A stretch of DNA of 64,000 nt, from assembly GCF_026790065.1 (NCBI RefSeq), contig NZ_JALAMO010000010.1, positions 1-64,000 on the forward strand, in the 5' to 3' direction. The DNA comes from Bacillus sp. N13C7. Its GTDB lineage: Bacteria > Bacillota > Bacilli > Bacillales > Bacillaceae. Within the stretch, counting starts at the first letter, position 1. Each line of letters starts with the position of its first letter. Position numbers and translations under genes: made by a program. The notes under the pieces are model-generated. The model was not told the DNA's origin. It saw nothing but the letters and a program-made list of their open reading frames with translations, and did no database searches. This document shows positions 18,688 to 28,202 of the stretch, piece after piece.

Positions 18688-19395
18688 TTGGAGACAACCA
18701 AACTGGGAAATTTAAAATTATATGGTGCCGGACATGCTGCAGGCGGCGTTTATCATCATGTCAGCATCAAAGGTGAAGGTGTGGTCGGTGAGGAGCTGTC
18801 TGCTGTGAGCTGCAGAATACTCGGAACAGGCTGTTTTCTCGGAAAAGCAGAGGCTGAGCGGCTGTGTGTTTATGGAGAAAGTGAGTTTAAAGACAATCTG
18901 GCAGCCGGAAGAGTCACGATATACGGCACAATGAAAGTCATCGGCTCACTTCAATTTGACCGTTTTAAACTGAAAGGCCTGACTGAAATTGGCGGGAATA
19001 TGACTGGAGAATCGTGTGATGTGAAAGGGCAGCTTAGCATCAAAGGCGATTGTGAAACGGAAATGTTTCATGTGACAGGCTGCATAAATGTATCAGGCTT
19101 ATTAAATGCGGGTGACCTCAAGCTTGGATTGAGCCATGATGTAAGCCGTGTGCGGGAAATCGGCGGAACATCAATTACAGTGAAAAGGCGTGCAGGCTTT
19201 TTTAACCGAAGGAAAGCAAAACTGATGGCCGATCTCATTGAAGGGGATCAGATTTATTTGGAGAATACCGAGGCGGCAGTTGTCAGGGGAAATGAAGTGA
19301 TGATCGGCCCGGGCTGCAGCATTGGAACAATTGAGTACACAAACAAATGCAAATGTGATCATCACTCAAAGATTAAAGAAACAATCAAACTGTAA
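18688..19395 (+). CDS. bacF: Bactofilin BacF (YhbF)
   Basis: 235 aa, a paralogue of BacE: both have the same repeat layout and closely similar C-terminal endings (RGNEVMIGPGCSIGTIEY here, [18 protein letters not shown] in BacE), which points to tandem duplication. Start is TTG 18688 with GAGGAGG 6 bases upstream. The two proteins are expected to co-polymerise or work together in flagellar basal-body assembly. Terminator at 19418. Confidence 0.92.
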   Translation: METTKLGNLKLYGAGHAAGGVYHHVSIKGEGVVGEELSAVSCRILGTGCFLGKAEAERLCVYGESEFKDNLAAGRVTIYGTMKVIGSLQFDRFKLKGLTEIGGNMTGESCDVKGQLSIKGDCETEMFHVTGCINVSGLLNAGDLKLGLSHDVSRVREIGGTSITVKRRAGFFNRRKAKLMADLIEGDQIYLENTEAAVVRGNEVMIGPGCSIGTIEYTNKCKCDHHSKIKETIKL

Positions 19396-19417
19396 AACAT
19401 TGTTCTGTTATACAAAA

Positions 19418-19446
19418 AGGGTGCTCCTGAGAGGAGCACCCTTTTT
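19418..19446 (+). terminator. Terminator of the yhbDEF operon
   Basis: AGGGTGCTCCT-GAG-AGGAGCACCCT followed by six T; symmetrical enough to act for a minus-strand transcript too. Confidence 0.85.
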
Positions 19447-19535
19447 TATTCTTTCCCCGGCTTGCTTTCGTACCCTGCAGTAAAAATTGATACTAAAAAA
19501 GTGACAATGACACCCATCATGATGATTGTTTTCAC
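19446..19535 (-). CDS. Candidate 29-aa membrane microprotein
   Basis: Short reading frame on the minus strand starting GTG 19535 behind AGAGGGGGAGA. It would encode MKTIIMMGVIVTFLVSIFTA followed by a charged tail GYESKPGKE: one hydrophobic helix and a short polar end, a common design for small membrane proteins. Its stop abuts the yhbF terminator, which could end its own transcript. No promoter was identified, so expression is unproven. Confidence 0.45.
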   Translation of the reverse strand: MKTIIMMGVIVTFLVSIFTAGYESKPGKE

Positions 19536-19662
19536 CGTCTCTCCCCCTCTTCAATTTTCCGCGCTGCCAAGTCTGGATGATTCTGTATTTTTCTTTATTA
19601 TGAACGGTCGCGGTCTTCCTTGTCAACGCTGTGCCAGTATCTTTATTTTTAAGAAACCAAAG

Positions 19663-19690
19663 CATGTATCACAAGATACCGGCATAGATT
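19663..19690 (+). promoter_or_regulatory. Possible SigE promoter of prkA
   Basis: CATAGATT (19683-19690) matches 6 of 8 bases of the SigE -10 CATACAAT, with a GTATC-like -35 about 14 bases upstream. prkA is known to be expressed under SigE in sporulation; the match here is modest. Confidence 0.35.
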
Positions 19691-19743
19691 GTATTAAAGT
19701 ACCTTATTTGCATAGCGCATCAAACATGATAGAGGAGGTCCTT

Positions 19744-21639
19744 ATGGATATATTAAAGAAAATTGAACAGTACAGAGAGGAAGAGCAGCGGCTGAAATGG
19801 GAAGGAACATTCGCCGATTATTTGGAGATTATTAAAGAAAATCCAATGGTTGCGCAATCTGCTCATTCTCGTGTTTTTAATATGATAAAAGACAGCGGGA
19901 TAGAGGAGATTGACGGACGGAAGAAGTACAGCTTTTTTGACCGCGAGCTGTTTGGGCTTGAGGAATCCTTGGAGCGACTCGTGGAAGAGTATTTTCATCC
20001 GGCCGCGAAACGGCTTGATGTCAGAAAGCGGATTCTTTTGCTAATGGGACCTGTGAGCGGAGGTAAATCCACGCTGGTTACGATGCTTAAAAAAGGTCTC
20101 GAAGCATACACGCTGACGGATAATGGCGCTGTATATGCGATTAAAGGCTGCCCGATGCACGAGGACCCTCTACATTTAATCCCCCATCATTTGCGTGATG
20201 ACTTTTACAGAGAATACGGCATAAGAATAGAAGGAAGTCTTTCTCCTTTAAATGTCATGAGGCTAGAGGAAGAGTACGGCGGAAGAATTGAGGATGTGAA
20301 GGTGGAGCGGATCTTCTTCTCGGAAGATAAACGTACGGGAATTGGAACATTCAGCCCGTCTGATCCGAAATCTCAGGATATTGCCGATCTGACGGGAAGC
20401 ATTGATTTCTCAACCATTGCCGAATACGGTTCAGAATCAGATCCGCGCGCTTACCGGTTTGACGGAGAGCTGAATAAAGCGAACCGCGGGATGATGGAGT
20501 TTCAGGAGATGCTGAAATGTGATGAGAAGTTTCTCTGGCATTTGCTTTCATTGACACAGGAAGGGAATTTCAAGGCCGGGCGATTTGCGTTAATTTCTGC
20601 TGATGAACTGATCGTGGCTCACACGAATGAAACGGAGTATCGCTCATTTATTTCTAATAAGAAGAATGAAGCCCTGCACTCAAGAATCATTGTGATGCCG
20701 GTCCCTTATAATTTAAAAGTGTCTGAGGAAGAGAGAATTTATGAAAAAATGATTGCAGAAAGCGATGTGTCGGATGTTCATATTGCCCCGCATACGTTAA
20801 AGGTCGCTGCGATGTTTTCGATCCTGACCCGATTAAAGGAGCCGAAGCGGTCGGATATTGACTTGGTCAAGAAAATGAGACTGTATGATGGAGAAAGTGT
20901 GGAAGGCTATAATTCTGTCGATGTTGAGGATATGAAAAAAGAATATAATGATGAAGGAATGAGCGGAATTGATCCGCGGTACGTGATCAACCGCATCTCT
21001 TCAACAATTATCAGAAAAAACATGGAATCGATTAATTCTCTCGATGTTCTTCGTTCCCTAAAAGAAGGTCTTGATCAGCATCCTTCGATTTCTAGCGAGG
21101 ACAGGGAGCGATACTTGAATTTTATTTCTGCCGCCCGCAAGGAATATGACGACATTGCGAAAAAGGAAGTTCAAAAAGCGTTTGTGTATTCGTATGAAGA
21201 ATCAGCAAAAACGCTGATGGACAATTACCTTGACAACGTGGAGGCCTATTGCAATAAAAATAAGCTTCGGGATCCTTTGACAGGAGAAGAAATGAATCCT
21301 GACGAAAAGCTGATGAGATCAATCGAAGAGCAGATCGGCATTTCGGAAAACGCCAAAAAAGCGTTCCGTGAAGAAATCTTAATCCGCATCTCAGCCTATG
21401 CGAGAAAAGGCAAGCGGTTTGATTACAATTCGCATGAAAGACTGCGTGAAGCCATTCAGAAAAAGCTGTTTGCTGATCTGAAGGATGTCGTTAAAATTAC
21501 GACTTCAACAAAAACGCCGGATGAGCAGCAGCTGAAAAAGGTAAATGAAGTCGTGGCCCGTTTAATTGATGAGCACGGCTACAACTCGACGAGCGCCAAT
21601 GAGCTGCTGAAATATGTCGGCAGCCTGCTGAACCGATAA
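19744..21639 (+). CDS. prkA: Serine protein kinase / AAA protein PrkA
   Basis: 631 aa. The N-terminal two thirds is a AAA+ domain with Walker A GPVSGGKSTL (about residues 102-111) and a sensor region around KFLWHLLSLTQEGNFK; the C-terminal third is the PrkA domain that resembles protein kinases. Family members phosphorylate a protein of about 60 kDa, and B. subtilis PrkA supports sporulation in the mother cell; an AAA protease role has also been proposed. ATG 19744 follows AGAGGAGG; the longer open frame upstream lacks support. It pairs with yhbH, as in many bacteria (PrkA-YeaH). Confidence 0.95.
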   Translation: MDILKKIEQYREEEQRLKWEGTFADYLEIIKENPMVAQSAHSRVFNMIKDSGIEEIDGRKKYSFFDRELFGLEESLERLVEEYFHPAAKRLDVRKRILLLMGPVSGGKSTLVTMLKKGLEAYTLTDNGAVYAIKGCPMHEDPLHLIPHHLRDDFYREYGIRIEGSLSPLNVMRLEEEYGGRIEDVKVERIFFSEDKRTGIGTFSPSDPKSQDIADLTGSIDFSTIAEYGSESDPRAYRFDGELNKANRGMMEFQEMLKCDEKFLWHLLSLTQEGNFKAGRFALISADELIVAHTNETEYRSFISNKKNEALHSRIIVMPVPYNLKVSEEERIYEKMIAESDVSDVHIAPHTLKVAAMFSILTRLKEPKRSDIDLVKKMRLYDGESVEGYNSVDVEDMKKEYNDEGMSGIDPRYVINRISSTIIRKNMESINSLDVLRSLKEGLDQHPSISSEDRERYLNFISAARKEYDDIAKKEVQKAFVYSYEESAKTLMDNYLDNVEAYCNKNKLRDPLTGEEMNPDEKLMRSIEEQIGISENAKKAFREEILIRISAYARKGKRFDYNSHERLREAIQKKLFADLKDVVKITTSTKTPDEQQLKKVNEVVARLIDEHGYNSTSANELLKYVGSLLNR

Positions 21640-21646
21640 GCAACGT

Positions 21647-21675
21647 GACCCGTCCGAATAGGGCGGGTTATTTTG
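21647..21675 (+). terminator. Weak terminator after prkA
   Basis: GACCCGTCC-GAATA-GGGCGGGT with a poor T tract (TATTTTG); read-through into yhbH is possible. Confidence 0.45.
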
Positions 21676-21818
21676 TCCCATTTTCTAAATAGTTTGTCAA
21701 TTAACCGTGCTTTTGTGCATATGATGAATATAAATCTTTTCGAAAGACTTGTTTCATAATCTGGCACAAGCAGGAATACGTATGTATCACGACCACAAAT
21801 GGTTAAGGAGGGGAATTC

Positions 21819-22997
21819 ATGTCCCAAAATGACAGCGGCCATTTTTTGATTTCTGAGGAAAACTGGTCCCTCCATCGCAAAGGCTTCGATGACCAGCAGC
21901 GCCACCAGAAAAAAGTGCAGGAAGCCATCAAAAACAATCTTCCGGACCTCGTGACTGAGGAAAGCATTATTATGTCTAATGGAAAAGATGTAGTGAAGAT
22001 CCCAATCCGTTCACTGGATGAGTATAAAATCCGTTATAATTATGATAAAAATAAACACGTAGGGCAAGGGGACGGCGACAGCCAGGTTGGAGATGTTGTG
22101 GCCCGGGATGGTTCAGACAAAAAACAGGGACCCGGAAAAGGGCAGGGCGCCGGTGATCAGGCTGGCGAAGATTATTATGAAGCGGAAGTTTCATTAATGG
22201 ATTTAGAAGAAGCGCTTTTTAAAGAATTAGAGCTTCCGAATCTCCAGCAAAAAGAGCGGGACAACATCATTCATACAGATATTGAGTTTAATGATATCCG
22301 TAAAACGGGGTTAACCGGTAATATAGATAAGAAAAGAACGATGATGTCAGCTTTTAAACGAAACGCGATGACAGGGAAGCCGTCGTTTTATCCGATTTAT
22401 CCGGAGGACCTGAAGTATAAGACGTGGAATGACATCACAAAACCCGAATCAAAAGCCGTCGTTTTAGCAATGATGGATACAAGCGGCAGTATGGGTGTTT
22501 GGGAAAAATACATGGCCAGAAGCTTCTTTTTCTGGATGACCCGTTTTTTGCGGACGAAATATGAGACTGTAGAAATTGAATTTATTGCCCATCATACAGA
22601 AGCAAAAGTCGTCTCGGAGGAGGACTTCTTCTCAAAGGGTGAGAGCGGCGGAACAATCTGTTCTTCCGTATACCGAAAGTCGCTTGAACTGATAGATGAA
22701 AAGTACGATCCCGCCCGCTATAACATTTACCCGTTTCATTTTTCTGACGGTGACAATTTGACGTCTGATAACGCGCGCTGCGTAAAGCTGGTCAATGATA
22801 TTATGAAGAAAGCGAATCTTTTCTGCTACGGCGAGGTCAATCAATACAACAGGCATTCAACACTCATGTCTGCATACAAAAATGTGAAAGACGAGAAATT
22901 TAAGTACTATATTTTAAAACAAAAGTCAGATGTTTTTCAGGCGCTGAAGAACTTTTTCAGAAATGAAGAGTCTGGTGTCAGCCATCAATTTTCGTAA
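21819..22997 (+). CDS. yhbH: YhbH, VWA-like sporulation protein (DUF444)
   Basis: 392 aa. The N-terminal 150 residues are charged, with a glycine/glutamine-rich linker (about residues 88-118, GDGDSQVGD and [13 protein letters not shown]). The C-terminal part is a von Willebrand A-like domain with the MIDAS motif MDTSGSMG (about residues 219-226). Homologues (YeaH) are always found beside PrkA-type kinases, so a shared complex is likely. ATG 21819 follows AAGGAGGGG. Known as a sporulation gene in B. subtilis; the molecular role is not known to me. Confidence 0.92.
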   Translation: MSQNDSGHFLISEENWSLHRKGFDDQQRHQKKVQEAIKNNLPDLVTEESIIMSNGKDVVKIPIRSLDEYKIRYNYDKNKHVGQGDGDSQVGDVVARDGSDKKQGPGKGQGAGDQAGEDYYEAEVSLMDLEEALFKELELPNLQQKERDNIIHTDIEFNDIRKTGLTGNIDKKRTMMSAFKRNAMTGKPSFYPIYPEDLKYKTWNDITKPESKAVVLAMMDTSGSMGVWEKYMARSFFFWMTRFLRTKYETVEIEFIAHHTEAKVVSEEDFFSKGESGGTICSSVYRKSLELIDEKYDPARYNIYPFHFSDGDNLTSDNARCVKLVNDIMKKANLFCYGEVNQYNRHSTLMSAYKNVKDEKFKYYILKQKSDVFQALKNFFRNEESGVSHQFS

Positions 22998-23024
22998 AAA
23001 AAGCCCGTTTCAGGGCTTTTTTTT
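22996..23024 (+). terminator. Terminator of yhbH
   Basis: AAAAAAAGCCC-GTTTCA-GGGCTTTTTTTT. Confidence 0.9.
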
Positions 23025-23084
23025 ATTTAATAAAAGCAAGAAAACGGTTGCGAAAAAAATACTGGAGAAAAAGAAATTTTTCCT

Positions 23085-23113
23085 TTGACAAATCTCCTTT
23101 CATTTATTAATAT
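23085..23113 (+). promoter_or_regulatory. SigA promoter of the yhbI operon
   Basis: TTGACA (23085-23090), 17 bases, TAATAT (23108-23113), about 43 bases before yhbI. The AT-rich region around the -10 is where a MarR-type regulator would be expected to bind. Confidence 0.75.
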
Positions 23114-23155
23114 TTTATCTTGTGAACTATTATTGAGGAATGAGGTGAAAAGGAG

Positions 23156-23620
23156 TTGACTGAATCAGAACGTGCTTTGCTCACTTTTGAACAGCTCTTC
23201 GATACGTCTCGGGCAATTTATAAAAAACAGAAGAAGATATTGGAGATTGTGCTTGAGCCTTTTGATATTACAGTCCTTCAATATCTGCTGATGTTTAAAA
23301 TTCATCAAAGCGGAAGCACCCCGTTAAGCAAGCTGGCGATGTCGCTTGATCTTAAGCCTGCTTCTGTGACGCGAATGACAGATATTCTGTATAAGCGCCA
23401 ATTGATGAATCGATATGACAGTCCGGATGACCGCCGTATCGTCATGATTCAGTTAACCGAAGAGGGGGAAGAACTGATTGAAAAAGCCGCTGTGCAATAT
23501 GCAAAAATGGGTGCTGGCTTGTACCAAAAGCTTGATACCTCCCAGCTGCAGTATTTGCGCAAGCTCGCCGGAAGCTTAACAAAGCTTGCTGAGGGCTGTT
23601 CAGAAAAAAGCGGTAATTAA
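23156..23620 (+). CDS. yhbI: MarR-family regulator YhbI
   Basis: 154 aa winged-helix protein of the MarR family: LSKLAMSLDLKPASVTRMTD is the DNA-recognition region and YDSPDDRRIVMIQLTEEGEE the typical wing with its DxRR signature. Start is TTG 23156 with GAGGTGAAAAGGAG upstream. It heads an operon with a membrane-fusion protein (yhbJ) and an MFS drug pump (yhcA), the usual layout of a repressor with its efflux system; a lipophilic drug or phenolic ligand is the likely inducer (inference). Confidence 0.92.
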   Translation: MTESERALLTFEQLFDTSRAIYKKQKKILEIVLEPFDITVLQYLLMFKIHQSGSTPLSKLAMSLDLKPASVTRMTDILYKRQLMNRYDSPDDRRIVMIQLTEEGEELIEKAAVQYAKMGAGLYQKLDTSQLQYLRKLAGSLTKLAEGCSEKSGN

Positions 23621-23688
23621 AAACTTCTCACATATTTTCACCAGCTTTCCACAAAATGATAGAGGATGAAACGAAAGGAGAAAACAAA

Positions 23689-24321
23689 ATGAACAGAGGA
23701 CGTTTAATTCTGACCAACATTATCGGTTTGATTGTTGTTCTTGCAATTATAGGCGGAGGTGCTTACTACTATTATCAAAGCACAAACTATGTGAAAACAG
23801 ATGAAGCAAAAGTAGCCGGCGATATGGCAGCTATCTCAGCTCCAGCAGCAGGTAAAGTATCCGACTGGGATCTTGAAGAAGGAAAAACAGTGAAAAAAGG
23901 CGACACAGTTGCAAAAATCAAAGGTGAACAAACTGTTGATGTGAAATCCATCATGGATGGAACAATTGTGAAAAACGAAGTGAAAAACGGACAAACCGTA
24001 CAAGCTGGTACAACAATTGCGCAAACGATTGATATGGACAACCTGTACATCACAGCAAATATTAAAGAAACAGATATTGCCGATGTTGAAGTAGGAAATA
24101 GTGTCGATGTAGTAGTTGACGGAGATCCTGATACAACTTTTGACGGTACTGTAGAAGAAATCGGCTATGCGACTAACTCAACTTTTGATATGCTTCCATC
24201 TACAAATTCAAGCGGAAACTACACAAAAGTAACGCAAAAAGTTCCTGTTAAAATTTCAATCAAAAACCCATCTGATAAGGTGCTTCCTGGTATGAATGCA
24301 TCTGTTAAGATTTCTGAGTAA
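23689..24321 (+). CDS. yhbJ: HlyD/EmrA-type membrane-fusion protein YhbJ
   Basis: 210 aa with one N-terminal membrane helix (residues about 7-27), then a biotinyl-lipoyl-like half (GKVSDWDLEEGKTVKKGDTV) and a short beta-barrel domain (DTTFDGTVEEIGYATNSTF). It lacks the long coiled-coil of Gram-negative EmrA, as usual in Gram-positive versions. GAAAGGAG precedes ATG 23689. It is expected to work with YhcA in drug export across the membrane and wall. Confidence 0.9.
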   Translation: MNRGRLILTNIIGLIVVLAIIGGGAYYYYQSTNYVKTDEAKVAGDMAAISAPAAGKVSDWDLEEGKTVKKGDTVAKIKGEQTVDVKSIMDGTIVKNEVKNGQTVQAGTTIAQTIDMDNLYITANIKETDIADVEVGNSVDVVVDGDPDTTFDGTVEEIGYATNSTFDMLPSTNSSGNYTKVTQKVPVKISIKNPSDKVLPGMNASVKISE

Positions 24322-24361
24322 AACAGATCAGTCATCAAACCATGAAAGGAGGTTGTCTTAG

Positions 24362-25966
24362 ATGGCTACAGGCAAAGAAAAAAATACAAAAAGCCCCATG
24401 ACATTGCTGATTGTGCTAATGGCGGGTTTATTTTTGGCAATACTAAACCAAACATTGCTTAACGTCGCAATGCCGCACTTAATGACTGAATTTGGTGTGA
24501 GTGCAACGACGATTCAGTGGCTGACAACAGGTTACATGCTTGTTAACGGCGTATTGATTCCGTTATCTGCCTTCCTAATTACACGGTTCGGCCAACGGAG
24601 TCTCTTTCTCGTCGCGATGTTCTGTTTTACGCTCGGTACGTTAGTCTGCGGTATCGCACCTAACTTCTCTGTAATGCTGATCGGCCGTTTGATCCAGGCC
24701 GTGGGCGGAGGTATCTTGCAGCCGCTCGTTATGACAACCATTCTGTTAATCTTCCCGCCTGAAAGCAGGGGGAAAGGAATGGGGATTTTCGGACTTGCGA
24801 TGATGTTTGCTCCAGCGGTCGGTCCGACTCTTTCTGGGTGGATTATTGAGCATTACACATGGCGCATCATGTTTTACGGACTTGTGCCGATCGGCGCAAT
24901 TGTTATCATCGTGGCTTTCTTCATCTTTAAGAATCTGGTGGAGCCGCAAAAAATCAAACTCGACACACTTGGAGCGATCCTCTCGATTGTCGGATTCGCA
25001 TCCTTGTTATACGGAGTCAGTGAAGCGGGTTCTGACGGCTGGACCGACCCGATTGTACTGTCTACAGTTATAATCGGCGTCATTGCAATTGTTGCTTTTG
25101 TAATTCAGCAATTGCGCCATGATGATCCGATGCTTGATTTCAGAGTGTTTAAATACGACATTTTCTCACTTTCAAGTGTCATTAATATTATTATTACAGT
25201 AGCATTGTACACCGGTATGTTCCTGTTACCGATTTATCTCCAAAATCTGGTCGGCTTTACGGCGCTTCAATCCGGTCTGCTTCTGCTTCCGGGTGCGATT
25301 GTCATGCTGATCATGTCACCGATCTCAGGTATTTTGTTTGATAAATTCGGTCCGAGACCGCTTGCAATTATCGGGCTTCTTGTTACAGTGGTGACGACAT
25401 ATCAATACACGCAATTAACGATTGATACACCATATACACACATCATGCTGATCTACTCAATCCGTGCATTCGGTATGTCACTCTTAATGATGCCGGTTAT
25501 GACAGCGGGTATGAACCAGCTTCCTGCCCGTCTGAACAGCCACGGTACGGCGATGAGCAACACGCTTCGCCAAATCAGCGGATCAATTGGTACAAGCTTA
25601 ATCACGACGATCTATACAAACCGTACGACGTTCCATTATTCACAAATTGCAGATAAAACAAGCACGGCGGACCCGAACTTCCTCCATGCATTCCAAAATG
25701 CAGTTTCTAATTTAATGGTGAATTTGAACATGTCTTATGATACAGCGAAAACGTATGTTTACTCTCATCTTTATAAACATGCGTCACTTGATTCAAACGT
25801 TATGGGGATTAATGATGCCTTTATGTGGGCAACAATATTCTGTGTGTTCGGTTTGATTCTAAGTCTGTTCTTGCGTGACGTGAGAAAAGATAAAGTGCGT
25901 GCGGAGAAAAAGAAAAAAGAGGAGCTTTCATTGCTTCCGGCTCCTAAAGAAGTGAAGGAATCTTAA
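24362..25966 (+). CDS. yhcA: DHA2-family multidrug efflux permease YhcA
   Basis: 534 aa, 14 predicted transmembrane helices, major facilitator superfamily DHA2 (EmrB/QacA type). Motif C appears as [15 protein letters not shown] in helix 5, and motif A-like residues [13 protein letters not shown] follow helix 2. The C-terminus is a charged cytoplasmic tail. AAAGGAGG precedes the ATG at 24362. Proton-driven export of hydrophobic drugs is the family role; the natural substrate here is not known to me. Confidence 0.93.
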   Translation: MATGKEKNTKSPMTLLIVLMAGLFLAILNQTLLNVAMPHLMTEFGVSATTIQWLTTGYMLVNGVLIPLSAFLITRFGQRSLFLVAMFCFTLGTLVCGIAPNFSVMLIGRLIQAVGGGILQPLVMTTILLIFPPESRGKGMGIFGLAMMFAPAVGPTLSGWIIEHYTWRIMFYGLVPIGAIVIIVAFFIFKNLVEPQKIKLDTLGAILSIVGFASLLYGVSEAGSDGWTDPIVLSTVIIGVIAIVAFVIQQLRHDDPMLDFRVFKYDIFSLSSVINIIITVALYTGMFLLPIYLQNLVGFTALQSGLLLLPGAIVMLIMSPISGILFDKFGPRPLAIIGLLVTVVTTYQYTQLTIDTPYTHIMLIYSIRAFGMSLLMMPVMTAGMNQLPARLNSHGTAMSNTLRQISGSIGTSLITTIYTNRTTFHYSQIADKTSTADPNFLHAFQNAVSNLMVNLNMSYDTAKTYVYSHLYKHASLDSNVMGINDAFMWATIFCVFGLILSLFLRDVRKDKVRAEKKKKEELSLLPAPKEVKES

Positions 25967-25988
25967 TCTGTACAAGGGGGTTTCCTGC

Positions 25989-26519
25989 ATGAAAATTTAT
26001 GTAGTGTATGACAGTGAAGGTGAACATACAAAGGCTCTTGCAGAAGCGATTGCTGAAGGTGCAAGAGAAAACGAGGCGGCTGAAGTGTTGATCGATCATG
26101 TCGATCAAGCAGATATCCGCAAGCTGAAAGATATGGATGCGATTATTTGGGGATGCCCGGGGCATTTCGGAACAATCAGCTCCGGCCTTAAAACTTGGAT
26201 CGACAGACTTGGCTACTTATGGGCTGAAGGCGAGCTGATCAACAAAGTCGGCGCTGTTTTCTGCACAACGGCAACAACTCACGGAGGCTTGGAAATGACC
26301 ATGCACAACTTGATCACGCCGATGTTCCATCAAGGCATGATCGTTGTCGGCCTACCTGGCAATGTGCCTGAAAACGCACTGTACGGCTCTTATTACGGTG
26401 CGGGCGTCACTTGTCCGGTTGACAGTGATGAGTTAATGTCTGAGGAAGGTATTCAGTTGGGACGTGCTCTGGGAAGACGCGTCAGCCAAGTCACAGGAAA
26501 CCTAACAGCAGGACAGTAA
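25989..26519 (+). CDS. yhcB: WrbA/flavodoxin-like FMN protein YhcB
   Basis: 176 aa flavodoxin-fold protein. The N-terminal phosphate loop lies in [20 protein letters not shown], and the FMN-binding loop in [20 protein letters not shown] is characteristic of WrbA-type NAD(P)H:quinone oxidoreductases. It is co-transcribed with the efflux genes (22-base gap), so it may detoxify quinones or other redox-active compounds that YhcA exports (inference). Confidence 0.9.
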   Translation: MKIYVVYDSEGEHTKALAEAIAEGARENEAAEVLIDHVDQADIRKLKDMDAIIWGCPGHFGTISSGLKTWIDRLGYLWAEGELINKVGAVFCTTATTHGGLEMTMHNLITPMFHQGMIVVGLPGNVPENALYGSYYGAGVTCPVDSDELMSEEGIQLGRALGRRVSQVTGNLTAGQ

Positions 26520-26531
26520 GGAGAGGTTGAA

Positions 26532-26906
26532 ATGGCCATTATTATAGCAATTATTGCTGCTGTCATTGTCATTGCGGCTCTTATTACATTCAATGTCCGC
26601 AACGCCTCTCCTGGACCCGAGAAGCAAGAAACAACCGAAAGAATTGCCCCTCCGGAAGAGGAAAGTAACAAAGCGCAATATCCTGCTGAAGCAAGGGCTG
26701 CCGAGCATACCCCGGCCGTTGTAAAAACCGATTCTCCAAAAGAGAAACGTGACACAATGGGTGACGATATCTACAGGCAGGCGCTGCAAAAATTTAAACA
26801 TTCTGATGCAGATCAGGCAGAGGAAGAGGTCACTGAGAATAGTGACAAAATGCAGGACAGCAGCTATCGTGATGCGCTGCTCTCCATGAAAAATAAGAAG
26901 AAGTAA
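26532..26906 (+). CDS. yhcC: YhcC, single-pass membrane protein
   Basis: 124 aa of unknown function. The first 22 residues (MAIIIAIIAAVIVIAALITF) form one membrane helix; the rest is charged, low in hydrophobic residues and probably disordered, with many Glu, Lys and Pro. Last gene of the yhbI-yhbJ-yhcA-yhcB-yhcC unit, 12 bases after yhcB, followed by a strong terminator. Confidence 0.85.
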   Translation: MAIIIAIIAAVIVIAALITFNVRNASPGPEKQETTERIAPPEEESNKAQYPAEARAAEHTPAVVKTDSPKEKRDTMGDDIYRQALQKFKHSDADQAEEEVTENSDKMQDSSYRDALLSMKNKKK

Positions 26907-26907
26907 T

Positions 26908-26950
26908 GAAAAAAGGCAAATCCGTGTACTCATGGCGGATTTGCCTTTTT
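26908..26950 (+). terminator. Terminator of the yhbI-yhcC operon
   Basis: AAAGGCAAATCCG, a 10-base loop and CGGATTTGCCTTTTT. Confidence 0.9.
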
Positions 26951-27003
26951 GCTGTTTTTATGTATGTATTATGATTTTTTATCAAATTAATCCATGGGAT
27001 ATG

Positions 27004-27045
27004 TTGTATTACGCCTTGATCTAGTGTACTATGTTACTCATACAC
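27004..27045 (+). promoter_or_regulatory. yhcE promoter and YtrA-type operator
   Basis: Possible promoter TTGTAT (27004-27009), 17 bases, TACTAT (27027-27032). Overlapping the -10 is the inverted repeat GTGTA-N12-TACAC (27024-27045), very close to the AGTGTA-N13-TACACT operator described for YtrA-type GntR repressors. The operon encodes such a repressor, YhcF. Confidence 0.6.
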
Positions 27046-27071
27046 CGAAGAGGCTTCCGGGAGGTAAAGAC

Positions 27072-27833
27072 ATGGATTCTTTTTTAGGTCTGTTAAAGAA
27101 GGATATGAAAATTTCAAATATATGGCTGATAGTCTGGTTATGCGGAATCATTTTCTTATTAATGACAGGCCATATCATAGCTTCTCGCACGCAAGAACCT
27201 CTTGTTAATTTTGGTTTCTTTGTTGCAGTTGCTTTTTTTCTGCTTTTCTTATCCCCTGTCTTTGTGTTTTATCATCTTCACAAAGAGGGGAAAACACAGC
27301 TTTGGCTGTACAATCCGAATGGTGGTTTTTGGCTGCTTTCTTCTAAATTGGCAGCATCTTTGCTTTATCAATTTCTTATTCAATTGGCTTTAACTGCTTA
27401 CGGTACTTGGATTTATCATATGCTCTCTGTGAAAAACCTGCTGGCGCATCAAGTTGATCTAACAAGTACAGTGGTTTTACTGAATATATACGGGCTTATT
27501 TCCTCGTTATATATGTCAGTGACAGTCGTTGTGTTTTGGACTGTTTTTCACTCTCTTAGAAATTGGCGCGGAATGCGGTGGGCGGCGATGGGGCTGCTGG
27601 TTACAGTATGGTTCTTCTTCGATGAATACATCATAAGCCCTTTAGTGGAATCCCAAAAGCATTTTTGGCCTGTAGCAGTCTATTGCAATGTTGATTTCCA
27701 ATTCCGCAGCGTTTGGAGATTGGAATTAAAACCGGTACATTTGTCTGTGCTTGGGTTTCCTATTGCTATAGCCATCACGATCTTGCTGCTCATCATGGCT
27801 TCAAAACTGCTTGATCGTAAAGTAGAGGTGTGA
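27072..27833 (+). CDS. yhcE: YhcE, ABC-2-type membrane protein
   Basis: 253 aa with about six transmembrane helices and no enzymatic motif. GGGAGGTAA precedes ATG 27072; the frame extends further upstream but only across the promoter. It is the first gene of an operon whose other members are a YtrA-type repressor (YhcF), two ABC ATPases and a second permease (YhcI). YhcE is therefore most likely the permease partner of YhcG, as in the ytrGABCDEF system (inference). Confidence 0.82.
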   Translation: MDSFLGLLKKDMKISNIWLIVWLCGIIFLLMTGHIIASRTQEPLVNFGFFVAVAFFLLFLSPVFVFYHLHKEGKTQLWLYNPNGGFWLLSSKLAASLLYQFLIQLALTAYGTWIYHMLSVKNLLAHQVDLTSTVVLLNIYGLISSLYMSVTVVVFWTVFHSLRNWRGMRWAAMGLLVTVWFFFDEYIISPLVESQKHFWPVAVYCNVDFQFRSVWRLELKPVHLSVLGFPIAIAITILLLIMASKLLDRKVEV

Positions 27834-27835
27834 AT

Positions 27836-28201
27836 ATGGACAATCAATTCCAATCCTCGAAACCGATTTATCTGCAGATCGCTGACAAGATCTTTTATCG
27901 GCTGGTCAGGAAGGAGCTGCTCCCAGGAGACAAACTTCCTTCTGTAAGAGAAATGGCGATTCAAACCAAGGTAAATCCCAATACAATTCAAAGAACATAC
28001 AGTGAGATGGAAAGGCTGGGTATTGTGGAGACAAGAAGAGGTCAAGGGACGTTTATTGCGGAGAAAGCAGAAATCGTAGATGAACTGAAAGACAGGCTGA
28101 CACAAGAAGTGCTGGAAGGCTTTGTGAAGCAGATGACAGAGCTGGGGCTAACGAAAGAAGAAATGGTGGAAGGGATAAAAAAATTCACTGAGGGAGGCTA
28201 A
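27836..28201 (+). CDS. yhcF: GntR-family repressor YhcF (YtrA subfamily)
   Basis: 121 aa. An N-terminal GntR winged helix ([20 protein letters not shown], then [20 protein letters not shown]) is followed by only about 45 residues, the short C-terminal dimerisation helix typical of YtrA-type regulators. ATG 27836 has AGAGGTG 7 bases upstream; the GTG at 27830 lies inside this site. It overlaps the end of yhcE and probably represses the operon through the dyad at 27024. Confidence 0.92.
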   Translation: MDNQFQSSKPIYLQIADKIFYRLVRKELLPGDKLPSVREMAIQTKVNPNTIQRTYSEMERLGIVETRRGQGTFIAEKAEIVDELKDRLTQEVLEGFVKQMTELGLTKEEMVEGIKKFTEGG

Positions 28202-28202
28202 A

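Noticed and set aside
19462-19743. In-frame N-terminal extension of prkA
   Set aside because: It would cross a probable promoter region and lacks a ribosome site; AGAGGAGG precedes ATG 19744, which matches the usual protein start.
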